DNA of 64,000 nucleotides from Achromobacter spanius (GCF_003994415.1 NZ_CP034689.1:5208001-5272000), one strand, 5' to 3'; counted from the first letter of the stretch, positions 16,257 through 26,135 are shown. Numbers and translations: made by a program. The notes: generated from the letters alone by a model not told the origin.

Positions 16257-17711
16257 ATGCAAGCTACCTCCCTGAAGCGCGGCAACGCGCCCGGCGACGG
16301 CACCTCCGCCGCCGCCCCCGTCCTGGACATCCCCGCCGCTGACGCCGGCACCGGTTCCCCCCGCAAGCTGTACATCCGCACCTTCGGCTGCCAGATGAAC
16401 GAGTACGACTCGGACAAGATGGCCGACGTGCTGCGTGGCGACCAGGGCCTGGAACTGACCGACAACCCGGAAGAGGCCGACGTCATCCTGTTCAACACCT
16501 GTTCGGTGCGGGAAAAGGCGCAGGAAAAAGTGTTTTCGGACCTGGGCCGGGTGCAGCACCTGAAGAAGACCAATCCGAACCTGGTGATTGGCGTGGGCGG
16601 CTGCGTGGCCAGCCAGGAAGGCGCCGCCATCGTCAAGCGCGCGCCCTACGTCGACGTGGTGTTCGGGCCGCAGACCCTGCACCGCCTGCCCGACTTGATT
16701 GCGCGCCGCCGCGCCGAAGGCCGCTCGCAGGTGGACATCAGCTTTCCGGAAATCGAAAAGTTCGACAACATGCCGCCCCCGCGCGTGGATGGCGCCACGG
16801 CGTTCGTGTCCATCATGGAAGGCTGTAGCAAGTACTGCAGCTTCTGCGTCGTGCCGTACACGCGCGGCGAAGAAGTGTCGCGCCCGTTCGAGGACGTGCT
16901 GATCGAAGTGGCCGACCTGGCCGACCAGGGCGTGAAGGAAGTGACGCTGCTAGGCCAGAACGTGAACGCCTATCGCGGCAAGATGGAAGGCACGGACGAG
17001 ATCGCCGACTTCGCCATGCTGCTGGAATACGTGCACGAAATCCCCGGCATCGAGCGCATCCGCTACACGACCTCGCACCCCAAGGAAATGACCCAGCGCA
17101 TGGTGGACGCCTACGCCCGCCTGCCCAAGCTGGTGTCGTTTTTGCACCTGCCCGTGCAGGCTGGCAGTGACCGCGTGCTGGCCGGCATGAAGCGCGGCTA
17201 CACCACGCTGGAATTCAAGTCGGTGGTGCGGCGCCTGCGCGCGGCCCGTCCCGACCTGACTTTGTCGTCGGACTTCATCGTGGGCTTTCCCGGCGAAACC
17301 GAAGAAGACTTCGAAAAGACCATGAAGCTGATCGAGGACGTCGGTTTCGACACCTCGTTCTCGTTCGTCTACTCGCGCCGGCCGGGCACGCCCGCCGCCG
17401 ACCTGGCCGACGACACGCCGCAAGACGTGAAACTGCGCCGCCTGCAACGCCTGCAAGCGCTGATCAACGAGCAGGCGGCCACCATTGCCCGCAACATGGT
17501 CGGCACCCGCCAGCGCCTGCTGGTCGAAGGCCCCTCGCGCCGCGATCCCAACGAACTGATGGGCCGCACCGAGAACAACCGCATCGTGAATTTCGCCGCG
17601 CCCGCGCGGCTCATCGGACAAATGGTCGACGTCATCATCACCGAAGCGCACACGAATTCGTTGCGCGCCCGAGTGGCCGATGTGGACCGCGTTCCCCAAG
17701 AGGCCGAATGA
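16257..17711 (+). CDS. miaB: tRNA-2-methylthio-N6-dimethylallyladenosine synthase
   Basis: 484 residues. Radical-SAM methylthiotransferase acting on i6A37 of tRNA. The UPF0004 domain carries C45, C82 and C116; the radical-SAM cluster is C190-SKY-C194-SF-C197; a TRAM domain ends the protein. The first ~35 residues are a non-conserved Ala/Gly-rich extension. The stop overlaps the phoH start by 4 bp (ATGA). Confidence 0.96.
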   Translation: MQATSLKRGNAPGDGTSAAAPVLDIPAADAGTGSPRKLYIRTFGCQMNEYDSDKMADVLRGDQGLELTDNPEEADVILFNTCSVREKAQEKVFSDLGRVQHLKKTNPNLVIGVGGCVASQEGAAIVKRAPYVDVVFGPQTLHRLPDLIARRRAEGRSQVDISFPEIEKFDNMPPPRVDGATAFVSIMEGCSKYCSFCVVPYTRGEEVSRPFEDVLIEVADLADQGVKEVTLLGQNVNAYRGKMEGTDEIADFAMLLEYVHEIPGIERIRYTTSHPKEMTQRMVDAYARLPKLVSFLHLPVQAGSDRVLAGMKRGYTTLEFKSVVRRLRAARPDLTLSSDFIVGFPGETEEDFEKTMKLIEDVGFDTSFSFVYSRRPGTPAADLADDTPQDVKLRRLQRLQALINEQAATIARNMVGTRQRLLVEGPSRRDPNELMGRTENNRIVNFAAPARLIGQMVDVIITEAHTNSLRARVADVDRVPQEAE

Positions 17712-18730
17712 CCACTCCCCGTTCCCGCGCTCGTCGCAGCATGCCCGCCGTCGTCAACCTGGACGGCGACAACACCCACCTGGCCAACCTGTGCGGCCCG
17801 CTGGACGAAAACTTGCGGCAGCTTGCCGACGGCATGGAAGTGAAGCTTTCGCGCCGCGGCAGCCGCGTCACCATCGAAGGCGAGCGGGCTGAACTGGCCG
17901 GCCGCGTGTTGCGGCGCTTTCACGAACAGGCCGTGCACCGCGCCCTGTCGGTGGACGACATCCAGCTGGGTCTGGTTGAAATCGGCGTCGGCCGCCAGGA
18001 AGACAAGCAGGAAGCCCAGGCCCCCGAAGCCGACCCGCTGCCCGCCCTGGACGACGAAAGCGACAGCATCGCGCTGCGCACCAAGCGCAGCGACCTGCGC
18101 CCGCGCACGCCACGCCAGCGCGACTACCTGAACAACATCCTGAAGCACGACATCACGTTCGGCGTCGGCCCGGCCGGTACCGGCAAGACCTGGCTGGCGG
18201 TGGCCTGCGCCATCGACGCCATGGAACGCGACACGGTGCAGCGGCTGGTGCTGACCCGCCCCGCGGTGGAAGCCGGCGAACGCCTGGGCTTCCTGCCGGG
18301 CGATCTGGCCCAGAAGGTGGACCCGTACCTGCGCCCGCTGTACGACGCGCTGTACGACCTGATGGGTTTTGAAAAGGTGCAGCGCCTGTTTGAAAAGCAA
18401 ACCATCGAAATCGCGCCGCTGGCCTACATGCGCGGCCGCACGCTGAACCATGCCTTCGTCATCCTGGATGAAGCGCAGAACACCACGCCGGAACAAATGA
18501 AGATGTTCCTGACGCGGATCGGCTTCGGCAGCAAGGCCGTGATTACCGGCGACCCCTCGCAGGTAGACCTGCCGCGCGGTCAGGACAGCGGCCTGGCCCA
18601 CGCGGTCAAGGTGCTGGAAAACGTGCAAGGCATTGCCACCACCCGCTTCACCAGCCGCGACGTCGTGCGCCACCCCTTGGTGGCCCGCATCGTCGACGCC
18701 TACGACCGCGCCTCTGAAAATGAAGCCTGA
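17708..18730 (+). CDS. ybeZ: PhoH-family ATPase (YbeZ)
   Basis: 340 residues. Walker A GPAGTGKT at about 157-164 and Walker B VILDEAQNTT with the GDPSQVDLP sensor; an N-terminal KH-like extension is typical of YbeZ. It works with YbeY in rRNA/ribosome quality control. Overlaps miaB by 4 bp and ybeY by 11 bp. Confidence 0.94.
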   Translation: MTTPRSRARRSMPAVVNLDGDNTHLANLCGPLDENLRQLADGMEVKLSRRGSRVTIEGERAELAGRVLRRFHEQAVHRALSVDDIQLGLVEIGVGRQEDKQEAQAPEADPLPALDDESDSIALRTKRSDLRPRTPRQRDYLNNILKHDITFGVGPAGTGKTWLAVACAIDAMERDTVQRLVLTRPAVEAGERLGFLPGDLAQKVDPYLRPLYDALYDLMGFEKVQRLFEKQTIEIAPLAYMRGRTLNHAFVILDEAQNTTPEQMKMFLTRIGFGSKAVITGDPSQVDLPRGQDSGLAHAVKVLENVQGIATTRFTSRDVVRHPLVARIVDAYDRASENEA

Positions 18731-19196
18731 TCTGTCTCTGTCCGTGCAATACGGGGTGGAAGAGCCGCGCCTGCCCCGCTGGCGTCTGCGCCGCTGGGCC
18801 GAGCGCGCGCTGGCGGCCGCCGCCGAAGATGGCCTGGTGGATTTCTCGGCCGCCGAGCTCAGCCTGCGCCTGGTCGGCGCGGCCGAGGGCCGTCGGCTGA
18901 ATCGAGACTTCCGCGAACGCGACTACGCCACCAACGTGCTCACTTTTGAGTATGGCGTGGACCCCGTGGGCGTGGCGCGTGGCGATATCGTGATGTGCGT
19001 GCCCGTGTTGGTGCGCGAGGCCCGTGAACAGCGCAAGCCGCTGCTGGAACACGCCGCCCACCTGACCATCCACGGCGTGCTGCATGCGCTGGGCTACGAC
19101 CACATCAAGGCGCGCGACGCCAAACGCATGGAAGCGCTGGAAACGGCCACGCTGTCGCGGATGGGCATCAACGACCCGTACATCGTCGCCGACTGA
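18720..19196 (+). CDS. ybeY: Endoribonuclease YbeY (rRNA maturation)
   Basis: 158 residues from ATG 18720, which reads straight into the family N-terminus; longer upstream starts lie inside phoH and were rejected. The metal site is HGVLHALGYDH with H118, H122 and H128, and TNVLTFEY is the other family hallmark. Takes part in 16S rRNA 3'-end processing and ribosome quality control. The last gene of miaB-ybeZ-ybeY. Confidence 0.95.
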   Translation: MKPDLSLSVQYGVEEPRLPRWRLRRWAERALAAAAEDGLVDFSAAELSLRLVGAAEGRRLNRDFRERDYATNVLTFEYGVDPVGVARGDIVMCVPVLVREAREQRKPLLEHAAHLTIHGVLHALGYDHIKARDAKRMEALETATLSRMGINDPYIVAD

Positions 19197-19210
19197 AGTC
19201 AGGCCGGGCC

Positions 19211-19261
19211 GGGATCGAGATCGGGATCGAGATTCGGGATCGAGATTCGGGATCGAGATTC
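19211..19261. repeat. 13-bp tandem repeat between ybeY and corC
   Basis: GGGATCGAGATTC occurs three times in perfect register (19223-19235, 19236-19248, 19249-19261), preceded by a 12-bp copy GGGATCGAGATC (19211-19222). Noncoding; lies 15 bp after the ybeY stop. Likely slippage-prone. Confidence 0.9.
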
Positions 19262-19403
19262 GGGTCTACCCCTAGCCATGCCCGGAAAATAGCGGCCAGC
19301 AAGGCGCAGATGCCGTTGTTTGGCCCCATTTTCATGGCCGTCGTAACAAAAGGCGCGTCAGTTTCGGTTATGCTGGCCCCTCCATAACTTGTCCTCCCGG
19401 ACG

Positions 19404-20294
19404 ATGTCTGACCCTTACCCTGCTCCTGAAGCGACCACTGCTCGCTCATCCAAACCCGCCACCAAATCCCTTCTAGACCGCCTGCTTTCCCTTGTGCGCC
19501 GAGAGCCCGAGGACCGCGACGGCATCAAGGCCATTCTGGAAGCCGCCCACGATCGCCACCTGCTGGACGCCGAGTCCTACAAGATGATCAAGGGTGCGCT
19601 GGCCGTGTCCGAAGGCACCGTCGGCGACATCATGGTTCCCCGCTCGCGCATGGATCTGCTGGACATCACGCAGCCCATCCCGTATCTGGTGGCCTCGGTG
19701 ATCGAAACCGCGCATTCGCGGTTTCCGGTTTACGAGGGCGACCGCGACAACATCATCGGTATCCTGCTGGCCAAGGATCTTTTGCGCTGCATGCTGGAAC
19801 CCGGCATCGAATTGCGCACGCTGGTCCGCCCGGCCGTGTTCATTCCCGAATCCAAGCGCCTGAACGTGCTGCTGCACGAATTCCGCGCCAGCCGTAACCA
19901 CCAGGCCATCGTCATCGACGAGCACGGCGGTATTTCGGGCCTGGTCACGATGGAAGACGTGCTGGAACAGATCGTCGGTGAAATCGAAGACGAATTCGAC
20001 GAAACCGAGGAAGACGAGATCTTCCCCGAAGGCGAAAATCAGTGGCGCGTCATGGCGGCCACCGATATCTCGCACTTCAACGAGGTCTTTGGCTGCCAGT
20101 TGCCGGACGACGAATACGACAGCGTCGGCGGTTGGATGGGTGGCCAGTTGGGCCGCATTCCGCGCCGTGGCGACGTCGCCGAATTCGACGGCCTGCGCCT
20201 GGAAGTGGCCCGGGGCGACGCCCGCCGCGCCATCTGGCTGCGCGTCAAGCGCAACGTTCCCGCCCAAACTTCCCGCCCCACCGACGACGCATGA
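19404..20294 (+). CDS. corC: CorC/HlyC-family CBS-domain protein (YbeX)
   Basis: 296 residues from ATG 19404 (a TTG at 19389 was not used). An N-terminal acidic helical region is followed by a CBS pair (about 70-190, VPRSRMDLLDI ... GLVTMEDVLEQIVGEIEDE) and a C-terminal CorC_HlyC domain (about 210-285). It lacks membrane helices, like YbeX/CorC, linked to Mg/Co resistance and ribosome metabolism. It overlaps lnt by 4 bp, the same order as in other proteobacteria. Confidence 0.93.
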   Translation: MSDPYPAPEATTARSSKPATKSLLDRLLSLVRREPEDRDGIKAILEAAHDRHLLDAESYKMIKGALAVSEGTVGDIMVPRSRMDLLDITQPIPYLVASVIETAHSRFPVYEGDRDNIIGILLAKDLLRCMLEPGIELRTLVRPAVFIPESKRLNVLLHEFRASRNHQAIVIDEHGGISGLVTMEDVLEQIVGEIEDEFDETEEDEIFPEGENQWRVMAATDISHFNEVFGCQLPDDEYDSVGGWMGGQLGRIPRRGDVAEFDGLRLEVARGDARRAIWLRVKRNVPAQTSRPTDDA

Positions 20295-21919
20295 GCCGTA
20301 TTCCGCGCAGCACCCTTCTGCGCGGCGCCGCCGGCTTGATGCTGGCCGGCGCCGTGCACGCGCTGACCTTCGCGCCCGGCCCCTTGCCCGACTGGGCATT
20401 GGCGATTACGCAGATCCTGATGCTGGCCATCGCGGCGCGCGTCACGCTGACCGCGCCGTCGGCCAGGCAGGCCTGGCTGCGCGGCTGGCTGTTCGGCTTC
20501 ACCACCTATGCGGTGGGCCTGTACTGGCTGTTCATCAGCATGCACCGCTACGGCGACCTGGCCGCGCCGCTGGCCGTGGCCGGTGTGCTGGCCTTGTCCG
20601 CCTTTCTGGCGCTGTTTCCGGCCACGGCCAGCGCGCTGACGCGACGCTACACGCCCCTGTCGGCCGACGCCACGCCGCTTGGCATCCTGGCGTCCACACT
20701 GGCCTGGGCCGCGATGTGGGCAGGCTTCGAATGGCTGCGCGCCGTGTTGCTGACGGGTTTCCCGTGGCTGAACATCGGCTATGCGCAGGTAGACAGCCCA
20801 ATCGCCGGCTGGGCGCCGGTTCTGGGCGTACACGGCATGGCGTTCATTGCCGCGTTCGTGGCGGCCACCATCGCCAGCTTGTGGCAACCGTCGCGCAAGA
20901 CGGCCCTGAATTCACGCCAGGCCTTGGCAGCCGGCATTGCGGTGGCCCTGGCCGCCGTCGGCTGGCCGCTGTCGCGCATGGACTGGTCAGCCCCCACCGG
21001 TGACCCGCTCAATGTGCGGCTGATTCAGGGCAACATCGAACAATCACAGAAATTTGATCCGGCCTTGCTGGAGCAAAGCCTGGTGCGCCATCTGGAAATG
21101 ACGGCTTTGCCGCCCGCCCAGGGCGTGCCCGCGCCGCAACTGGTGATTCTGCCCGAAACGGTGCTGCCCATTTTCCAGGACCAACTGGATCCGCGCGCCT
21201 GGGAAGCCTGGCGCGGCGTGGCCGCACGCGGCAACATGACGATCGCCATGGGCGTGCCCTTGCATGACCGCGTGGACGGCCGTGACCGCTACACCAACAG
21301 CGTGATGGGCTTTGACGGCAACACGCCGGTCGAACAACTGGTGCGTGGCAACACCGCCATGCGCTACGACAAACGCCATCTGGTGCCTTGGGGCGAATAC
21401 GTGCCGCCGGGATTCCGCTGGTTCGTCGACCTGTTGAACATGCCGCTGGGCGATTTTGATCGCGGCGCGGCACGCCAGACCCCGTTCGCGGTGGGCGGCC
21501 AGCACATCGCCTTCAACATCTGCTACGAAGACCTGTTCGGTCCCGACCTGCTGCCCGCGCTGCAGACGGGCGCCAATGGCGAACCCGGCGCCACCATTCT
21601 GGTCAACGTCAGCAACCTGGGCTGGTTCGGCAATTCGTGGGCCTTGCGCCAGCATTTGCAGATTGGCCGCTTGCGCACCATCGAAACCGCGCGGCCCATG
21701 CTGACGGCCACCAATACCGGCATCACCGCCGCGATCGATGCCAAGGGCCATGTGGCCGCACAGCTTGCGCCGTTGCAGCCGGGCGTGCTGCCAGTGTCGG
21801 TCCAGGGCATGACCGGGCTGACTCCCTACGCGCGCTTCGGCGACAAATTGGCCTTGGCGCTGATGGGGCTGGTGCTGATCGGCGCCATCGGCAGCCACCG
21901 CAAGGCGCGCCGGGGCTGA
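20291..21919 (+). CDS. lnt: Apolipoprotein N-acyltransferase
   Basis: 542 residues from ATG 20291. Adds the third acyl chain to lipoproteins at the inner membrane. Six to seven N-terminal membrane helices precede a periplasmic nitrilase domain with the catalytic triad Glu (LPETVLP), Lys (RYDKRHLVPWGEYVP) and Cys (FNICYEDLFG). A last helix near 520-535 anchors the C-terminus. Confidence 0.96.
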   Translation: MSRIPRSTLLRGAAGLMLAGAVHALTFAPGPLPDWALAITQILMLAIAARVTLTAPSARQAWLRGWLFGFTTYAVGLYWLFISMHRYGDLAAPLAVAGVLALSAFLALFPATASALTRRYTPLSADATPLGILASTLAWAAMWAGFEWLRAVLLTGFPWLNIGYAQVDSPIAGWAPVLGVHGMAFIAAFVAATIASLWQPSRKTALNSRQALAAGIAVALAAVGWPLSRMDWSAPTGDPLNVRLIQGNIEQSQKFDPALLEQSLVRHLEMTALPPAQGVPAPQLVILPETVLPIFQDQLDPRAWEAWRGVAARGNMTIAMGVPLHDRVDGRDRYTNSVMGFDGNTPVEQLVRGNTAMRYDKRHLVPWGEYVPPGFRWFVDLLNMPLGDFDRGAARQTPFAVGGQHIAFNICYEDLFGPDLLPALQTGANGEPGATILVNVSNLGWFGNSWALRQHLQIGRLRTIETARPMLTATNTGITAAIDAKGHVAAQLAPLQPGVLPVSVQGMTGLTPYARFGDKLALALMGLVLIGAIGSHRKARRG

Positions 21920-21941
21920 GCGGCCCCGGGCGTTGCCCTTA

Positions 21942-22997
21942 TCAAGCGAACAGATTGGCCGGCAGCCTGCCGCTGTCTTCGGGCGGGCGCACGGGCCCCG
22001 CGCCCGCGCCGGTCAGTTCAATGGCTTCGGCCACGGCGTCCAGGTCCTCGCTATCCAATTCCAGTTCCGCCGCCCCCAGCAAACCATTGACCTGCGCGGC
22101 GCTGCGCGCGCCCACGATCGCCCCGCTAACGCCTGGCCAGGCCAGCGTCCACGCGGCGGCAACGGCGGCAACGGTGGTGCCGTGCCGTTCGGCGATGGGC
22201 TTCAGCGCGTCGGCCAGGGCCAGGTTCCGGTCCAGGTTGGGCGGCGCGAATTCCGCATTGCGGGCACGCCAGTCGTCAGCCGGCAGGGCGCGCGCGCGCT
22301 CGATGCTGAACGCGCCGCTCAACAGCCCGGACTGCAAGGGGCTGTAGACGATCACGCAGATGTCGTGCTCGGCGCACCAGGGAATCAGGTCAGCAGCGGC
22401 ACCGCGCTGAATCGCCGAAAACGGGGGTTGCAGGGAATCCACGTGGCCCAGCGATTCAGCATTCTGCAACTGCGCCAGGTTGTGGTTCGACAGGCCGATC
22501 GCGCCGACCTTGCCCTCCTGTTTCAGGTCCAGCAGTTCTTGCCAATAGGTCTCGATCGGCGTGCCGTCGCCCGCCGGCCAGTGCATCTGATACAGGTCGA
22601 TGCGTTCCACGCCCAGGCGACGCAGCGAACCCTCGATCTCACGCCGGATGCTGGCTGGCGCGCCGGTGCGTCGCGGCATCGCCTGGGGATTGTCGGCCGA
22701 CCAGGTCAGCCCGCACTTGGTGAACACGTAAGGCCTTTCCCCCGGGGTCATCTGCGCCAGCGCTTGCCGCACGATCTCTTCGGAATGACCCAGTCCATAG
22801 ACGGCCGCCGTGTCGATCCAGTTGATGCCCCGGTCCACCGCCAGCCGGATGGCGGCGATGGAGTCAGCGTCGTCCTGCGGCCCCCACCCGACCGCCCAGC
22901 CGTTGCCGCCGATTGCCCATGCGCCCAGACCGATACGCGTGATGGCCATGCCGCTGCGGCCTAACGGCCGAGTGGGAAACGAAGTCTTGGTGCTCAT
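21942..22997 (-). CDS. Aldo/keto reductase
   Basis: 351 residues, NADPH-dependent reductase of the AKR superfamily. The barrel carries the tetrad residues Asp (NWIDTAAVYGLG), Tyr (same motif), Lys (FTKCG) and His (LYQMHWP). The C-terminal NADP-binding region is SGAIVGARSAAQV. Substrate unknown. Convergent with lnt. Confidence 0.9.
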   Translation of the reverse strand: MSTKTSFPTRPLGRSGMAITRIGLGAWAIGGNGWAVGWGPQDDADSIAAIRLAVDRGINWIDTAAVYGLGHSEEIVRQALAQMTPGERPYVFTKCGLTWSADNPQAMPRRTGAPASIRREIEGSLRRLGVERIDLYQMHWPAGDGTPIETYWQELLDLKQEGKVGAIGLSNHNLAQLQNAESLGHVDSLQPPFSAIQRGAAADLIPWCAEHDICVIVYSPLQSGLLSGAFSIERARALPADDWRARNAEFAPPNLDRNLALADALKPIAERHGTTVAAVAAAWTLAWPGVSGAIVGARSAAQVNGLLGAAELELDSEDLDAVAEAIELTGAGAGPVRPPEDSGRLPANLFA

Positions 22998-23360
22998 GCG
23001 TGAATTCTCGATGTTGTCGCGCGGGGTCTTTTTTTACGCGAAAGCCACAGGATGCAGAAATTTTTTGCCCTTCACGATAGCATCTGCACAAGCCCTTGAT
23101 TTTCCTGGATTCTGCACAAATCGATGCCGCGTGTCTTGCGATGAATCGCTCACAAAATAAGCAAAAAAAGCCATCCAACCCTGATTTTTTTTGTCGTTTT
23201 AACGTTTTTGCCCCCGACCGACTTGCACACCCGATTTTGTTCGTGCATAATCTCGTTTCTTCGCCAACGGCACTAAACAAAACCGGCAACGAACGACGAA
23301 AAACGCACCATAAAACGTGTGTTTATCTCGTAAAACGTAGCAGGCATTGCTTAGAGAAAC
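22998..23360. other. AT-rich intergenic region upstream of the tRNA cluster
   Basis: About 360 bp without a gene. It is more AT-rich than the surroundings (several T and A runs at 23160-23200 and 23275-23310) and holds the tRNA promoter. No small ORF with an RBS or other structure could be supported. Confidence 0.7.
23223..23251 (+). promoter_or_regulatory. Sigma-70 promoter of the tRNA cluster
   Basis: TTGCAC (23223-23228), exactly 17 bp, then CATAAT (23246-23251), preceded by TG. The transcript would start near 23258, about 100 nt before tRNA-Ala. Consistent with a strong stable-RNA promoter. Confidence 0.65.
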
Positions 23361-23436
<76 letters not shown>

Positions 23437-23485
23437 GTCAACAGCGAAGAAAGTAGTACCAGTATTGCAGTAACAGCAAGTCCAA

Positions 23486-23561
23486 GTCCCCTTCGTCTAG
23501 AGGCCTAGGACATCACCCTTTCACGGTGAGTACAGGGGTTCGAATCCCCTAGGGGACGCCA
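23486..23561 (+). tRNA. tRNA-Glu(TTC), copy 1
   Basis: 76 nt with CCA. Acceptor GTCCCCT/AGGGGAC; anticodon stem TCACC/GGTGA with loop CTTTCAC giving anticodon TTC; T-arm GGTTCGAATCCCC. Confidence 0.96.
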
Positions 23562-23630
23562 GTTTACTGGCAGCAGTACAGAAGTAGATAAGTGCAGTTG
23601 AAGTGACAAAGTAGTTGAGTAAGCCGCTGC

Positions 23631-23707
23631 GGAGCGGTAGTTCAGTTGGTTAGAATACCGGCCTGTCACGCCGGGGGTCGCGGGTTCGAGCCCCGTCCGC
23701 TCCGCCA
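23631..23707 (+). tRNA. tRNA-Asp(GTC), copy 1
   Basis: 77 nt with CCA. Acceptor GGAGCGG/CCGCTCC; anticodon loop CTGTCAC giving anticodon GTC; T-arm GGGTTCGAGCCCC. A substrate of the Tgt/QueA pathway encoded at 7426-9617. Confidence 0.96.
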
Positions 23708-23735
23708 AAAGCTCTCTCGCTCTGAGTCTTTCAAG

Positions 23736-23757
23736 AGCTCCGTCTTCGGGGCTTTTT
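23736..23757 (+). terminator. Terminator after tRNA triplet 1
   Basis: AGCTCCG-TCTT-CGGGGCT (7 bp with one G-T) followed by T5. It lies before the second triplet, so copy 2 may depend on read-through or its own promoter. Confidence 0.75.
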
Positions 23758-23814
23758 GCATTTATAGAGTGTGAGACCTTGTTGTTTGCCGTTCGAAACC
23801 TCAAGGCGCCCTGT

Positions 23815-23890
<76 letters not shown>

Positions 23891-23935
23891 CGATGCAGTA
23901 CCGTAGTAAAGTTGTTTGCAGTTCTGTTAGTTCAG

Positions 23936-24011
23936 GTCCCCTTCGTCTAGAGGCCTAGGACATCACCCTTTCACGGTGAGTACAGGGGTTCGAATCCCCT
24001 AGGGGACGCCA
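23936..24011 (+). tRNA. tRNA-Glu(TTC), copy 2
   Basis: Same sequence as the gene at 23486, anticodon TTC. The 45-nt spacer after tRNA-Ala is similar in length to the 49-nt spacer of copy 1 but differs in sequence. Confidence 0.96.
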
Positions 24012-24081
24012 GCTTTTTTGGCATGTAGGTCCAAGCTGCCTTGACAACGCAGTGTCGTGATGAAGTTCAGTAAACCGCTGC

Positions 24082-24158
24082 GGAGCGGTAGTTCAGTTGG
24101 TTAGAATACCGGCCTGTCACGCCGGGGGTCGCGGGTTCGAGCCCCGTCCGCTCCGCCA
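24082..24158 (+). tRNA. tRNA-Asp(GTC), copy 2
   Basis: Same sequence as the gene at 23631. The 8 bases before both Asp genes are also shared (CCGCTGC and flanks), so the duplication extended slightly beyond the tRNA here. Confidence 0.96.
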
Positions 24159-24208
24159 AGCACTTCGTGCTTGCCAGCATTGCATCACCCTCGTAGTACA
24201 GCCATCGA

Positions 24209-24231
24209 AGCTCCGGAATCCGGAGCTTTTT
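24209..24231 (+). terminator. Terminator after tRNA triplet 2
   Basis: AGCTCCGG-AAT-CCGGAGCT, a perfect 8-bp stem with a 3-nt loop and a T5 tract. Closely resembles the terminator at 23736, supporting duplication of the whole unit. Confidence 0.85.
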
Positions 24232-24383
24232 GCTTTTCCGCGCCCGCCATCTCCCCCCTCCCCCTGGCGGCTTTACCCTTCGGTTTTACCCCCCCGCCAA
24301 GACTCGTCCGTTTTGCTCTCTGGACAGCATCGCCGCGCACCTGCATCCTGTGGGATCACGCCACGCGAACCGAAGAGGCCTAC

Positions 24384-25877
24384 GTGACCGCAAACGCCGC
24401 CGCGCCCGACGCGCATCGCCAACACCTGCAAGCCATCATCGCGGGTTTGAATGAAGGCATCATCCTGCTCGAATCCGACGGCTCAATCGCCTGGGCCAAT
24501 GCCAGCGCACTGGAATTACACGGCGTGGACACGCTTGACGCGCTGGGCGGCACGCCCGCCGGCTACCGCAAACGCTACACCCTCACCTTCCGCAACCATC
24601 ACCGCGTCCCCCCGCGCCAATATCCGCTGGACCGTCTGGCGGCCGGCGAGAGCTTTGATGATCTGTTGCTGGACCTGAACCGCAAGGACGACGAAGATTT
24701 CCTGCGCAACGTGCTCGCGCGTGGACTCAAGCTGGAAGGCGACAAAGACGCCGACTACCGCGTACTGATCCTGCACGACCAAACCGAACAGATCAACGCC
24801 GAGCAGCGCTTCGAACGGACCTTTGGCGCAAACCCCGCGCCCGCGCTGATCTGCCGGCTATCCGACCTGCGCTATGTCAAGGTGAACCAGGGTTTTCTGG
24901 AGATGACGGGCTACACGCGCGAGGCCGTACTGGGCAAATCCGCCTACGAGCTCGACATCCTGGATGGCGGCGAAGACAAAGAACAGGCAGTGGCCAATCT
25001 GAACGAAGGCAAGACCATTGCGCAGCGCGAGGGCGTGATCAAACTGGCGAACGGCGAGACGAAGTTCGTCATGGTGGCCGGCCAGCCCATCGATATGCAG
25101 GACGAACCCTGCATGCTGTTCACCTTCATCGACCTGGAAGCGCGCAAGCGTACCGAAGCGGCGCTGCGCGAAAGCGAAGAGCGTTTCTCGAAGGCATTCA
25201 AGCTGGCGCCCGTGCCCATGGCCGTGTGCGAAGGCGATACGCTGGCCGTGCTGGACTTCAACGACGCCTTTACGGCGGTCACTGGCGCATCGCTCGAGAC
25301 CAGCATCGGCGCGGCCCTGACCGACATCGGCCTGCAACCCTACGAGGGCATGGCCGCCAGCCTGAAACGCGGCGAAAGCGCACGCAACCGCGAGGCCACG
25401 CTGGCCACCCAGGACGGTGGCAGGCTGGACTGCCTGGTGTCCGCCGAGCCGGTGATGATCGGCGGACAGCGCCGGCTGCTGGTCGTGATGCAGGACATCA
25501 CCGAGCGCAAGCGTTCCGAAATCGAATTGCTGGCCGCGATCGAAGCGGTCATGCAGGACACGTCGTGGTTCAGCCGCGGCATCATCGAAAAGCTGGCGCA
25601 ACTGCGTCAGCCCGCGCCCGCGTCCCGCGACGTGGCGGAACTGGCGCAATTGACCACCCGCGAACGCGAAGTGCTGGGCCTGCTTTGCCAAGGTCACGAT
25701 GACGACGCCATCGCCAAGGCCTTGAAGTTGTCGCGCAACACCGTGCGCAATCATGTCGCCACGATCTACAGCAAGATCGGCGTGCATCGGCGCAGCGCGG
25801 CCATCGTGTGGGCGCGTGACCGCGGCATCACAGGCCACGAGTCCGCCCGCGTGCGCGACAAGCCCGCCAAGGACTGA
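24384..25877 (+). CDS. PAS-domain LuxR-type transcriptional regulator
   Basis: 497 residues from GTG 24384 (AAGAGG 7 nt upstream); longer frames reach back over the terminator and were rejected. Three PAS modules are visible at about residues 15-125, 140-260 and 265-390 (RKRTEAALRESEERF links the second and third). The C-terminal LuxR HTH is at about 420-480 (LTTREREVLGLLCQGHDDDAIAKAL). There is no kinase or receiver domain, so it is probably a one-component sensor binding a ligand or cofactor in a PAS pocket. Signal unknown; cytoplasmic. Confidence 0.85.
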   Translation: MTANAAAPDAHRQHLQAIIAGLNEGIILLESDGSIAWANASALELHGVDTLDALGGTPAGYRKRYTLTFRNHHRVPPRQYPLDRLAAGESFDDLLLDLNRKDDEDFLRNVLARGLKLEGDKDADYRVLILHDQTEQINAEQRFERTFGANPAPALICRLSDLRYVKVNQGFLEMTGYTREAVLGKSAYELDILDGGEDKEQAVANLNEGKTIAQREGVIKLANGETKFVMVAGQPIDMQDEPCMLFTFIDLEARKRTEAALRESEERFSKAFKLAPVPMAVCEGDTLAVLDFNDAFTAVTGASLETSIGAALTDIGLQPYEGMAASLKRGESARNREATLATQDGGRLDCLVSAEPVMIGGQRRLLVVMQDITERKRSEIELLAAIEAVMQDTSWFSRGIIEKLAQLRQPAPASRDVAELAQLTTREREVLGLLCQGHDDDAIAKALKLSRNTVRNHVATIYSKIGVHRRSAAIVWARDRGITGHESARVRDKPAKD

Positions 25878-26135
25878 AGGCACGGGTCGAACCCACGGAT
25901 TTTACAATTAGAATCAAAATATCCGGGGGTTCGACGTCGCCGAAGATGCGATCGCGTTACGCAAGCCTACCCACCAAAATCCAGCATCTACCGCAATAAA
26001 TCCTGTAAATACCCCGCATTTTCCGCCTCTATTCACGCATTGCGTAAACCCTGCGCAGGTTCTTACGATCCGCCGATCCGTCCTTGCCAGCTTCGGCAAG
26101 CGGCGCGATTTCCGTAAGACCGACAGGAGCCCGCC

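Noticed and set aside
19211..19261. CRISPR or iteron origin
   Set aside because: Units abut without spacers and there is no replication gene nearby.
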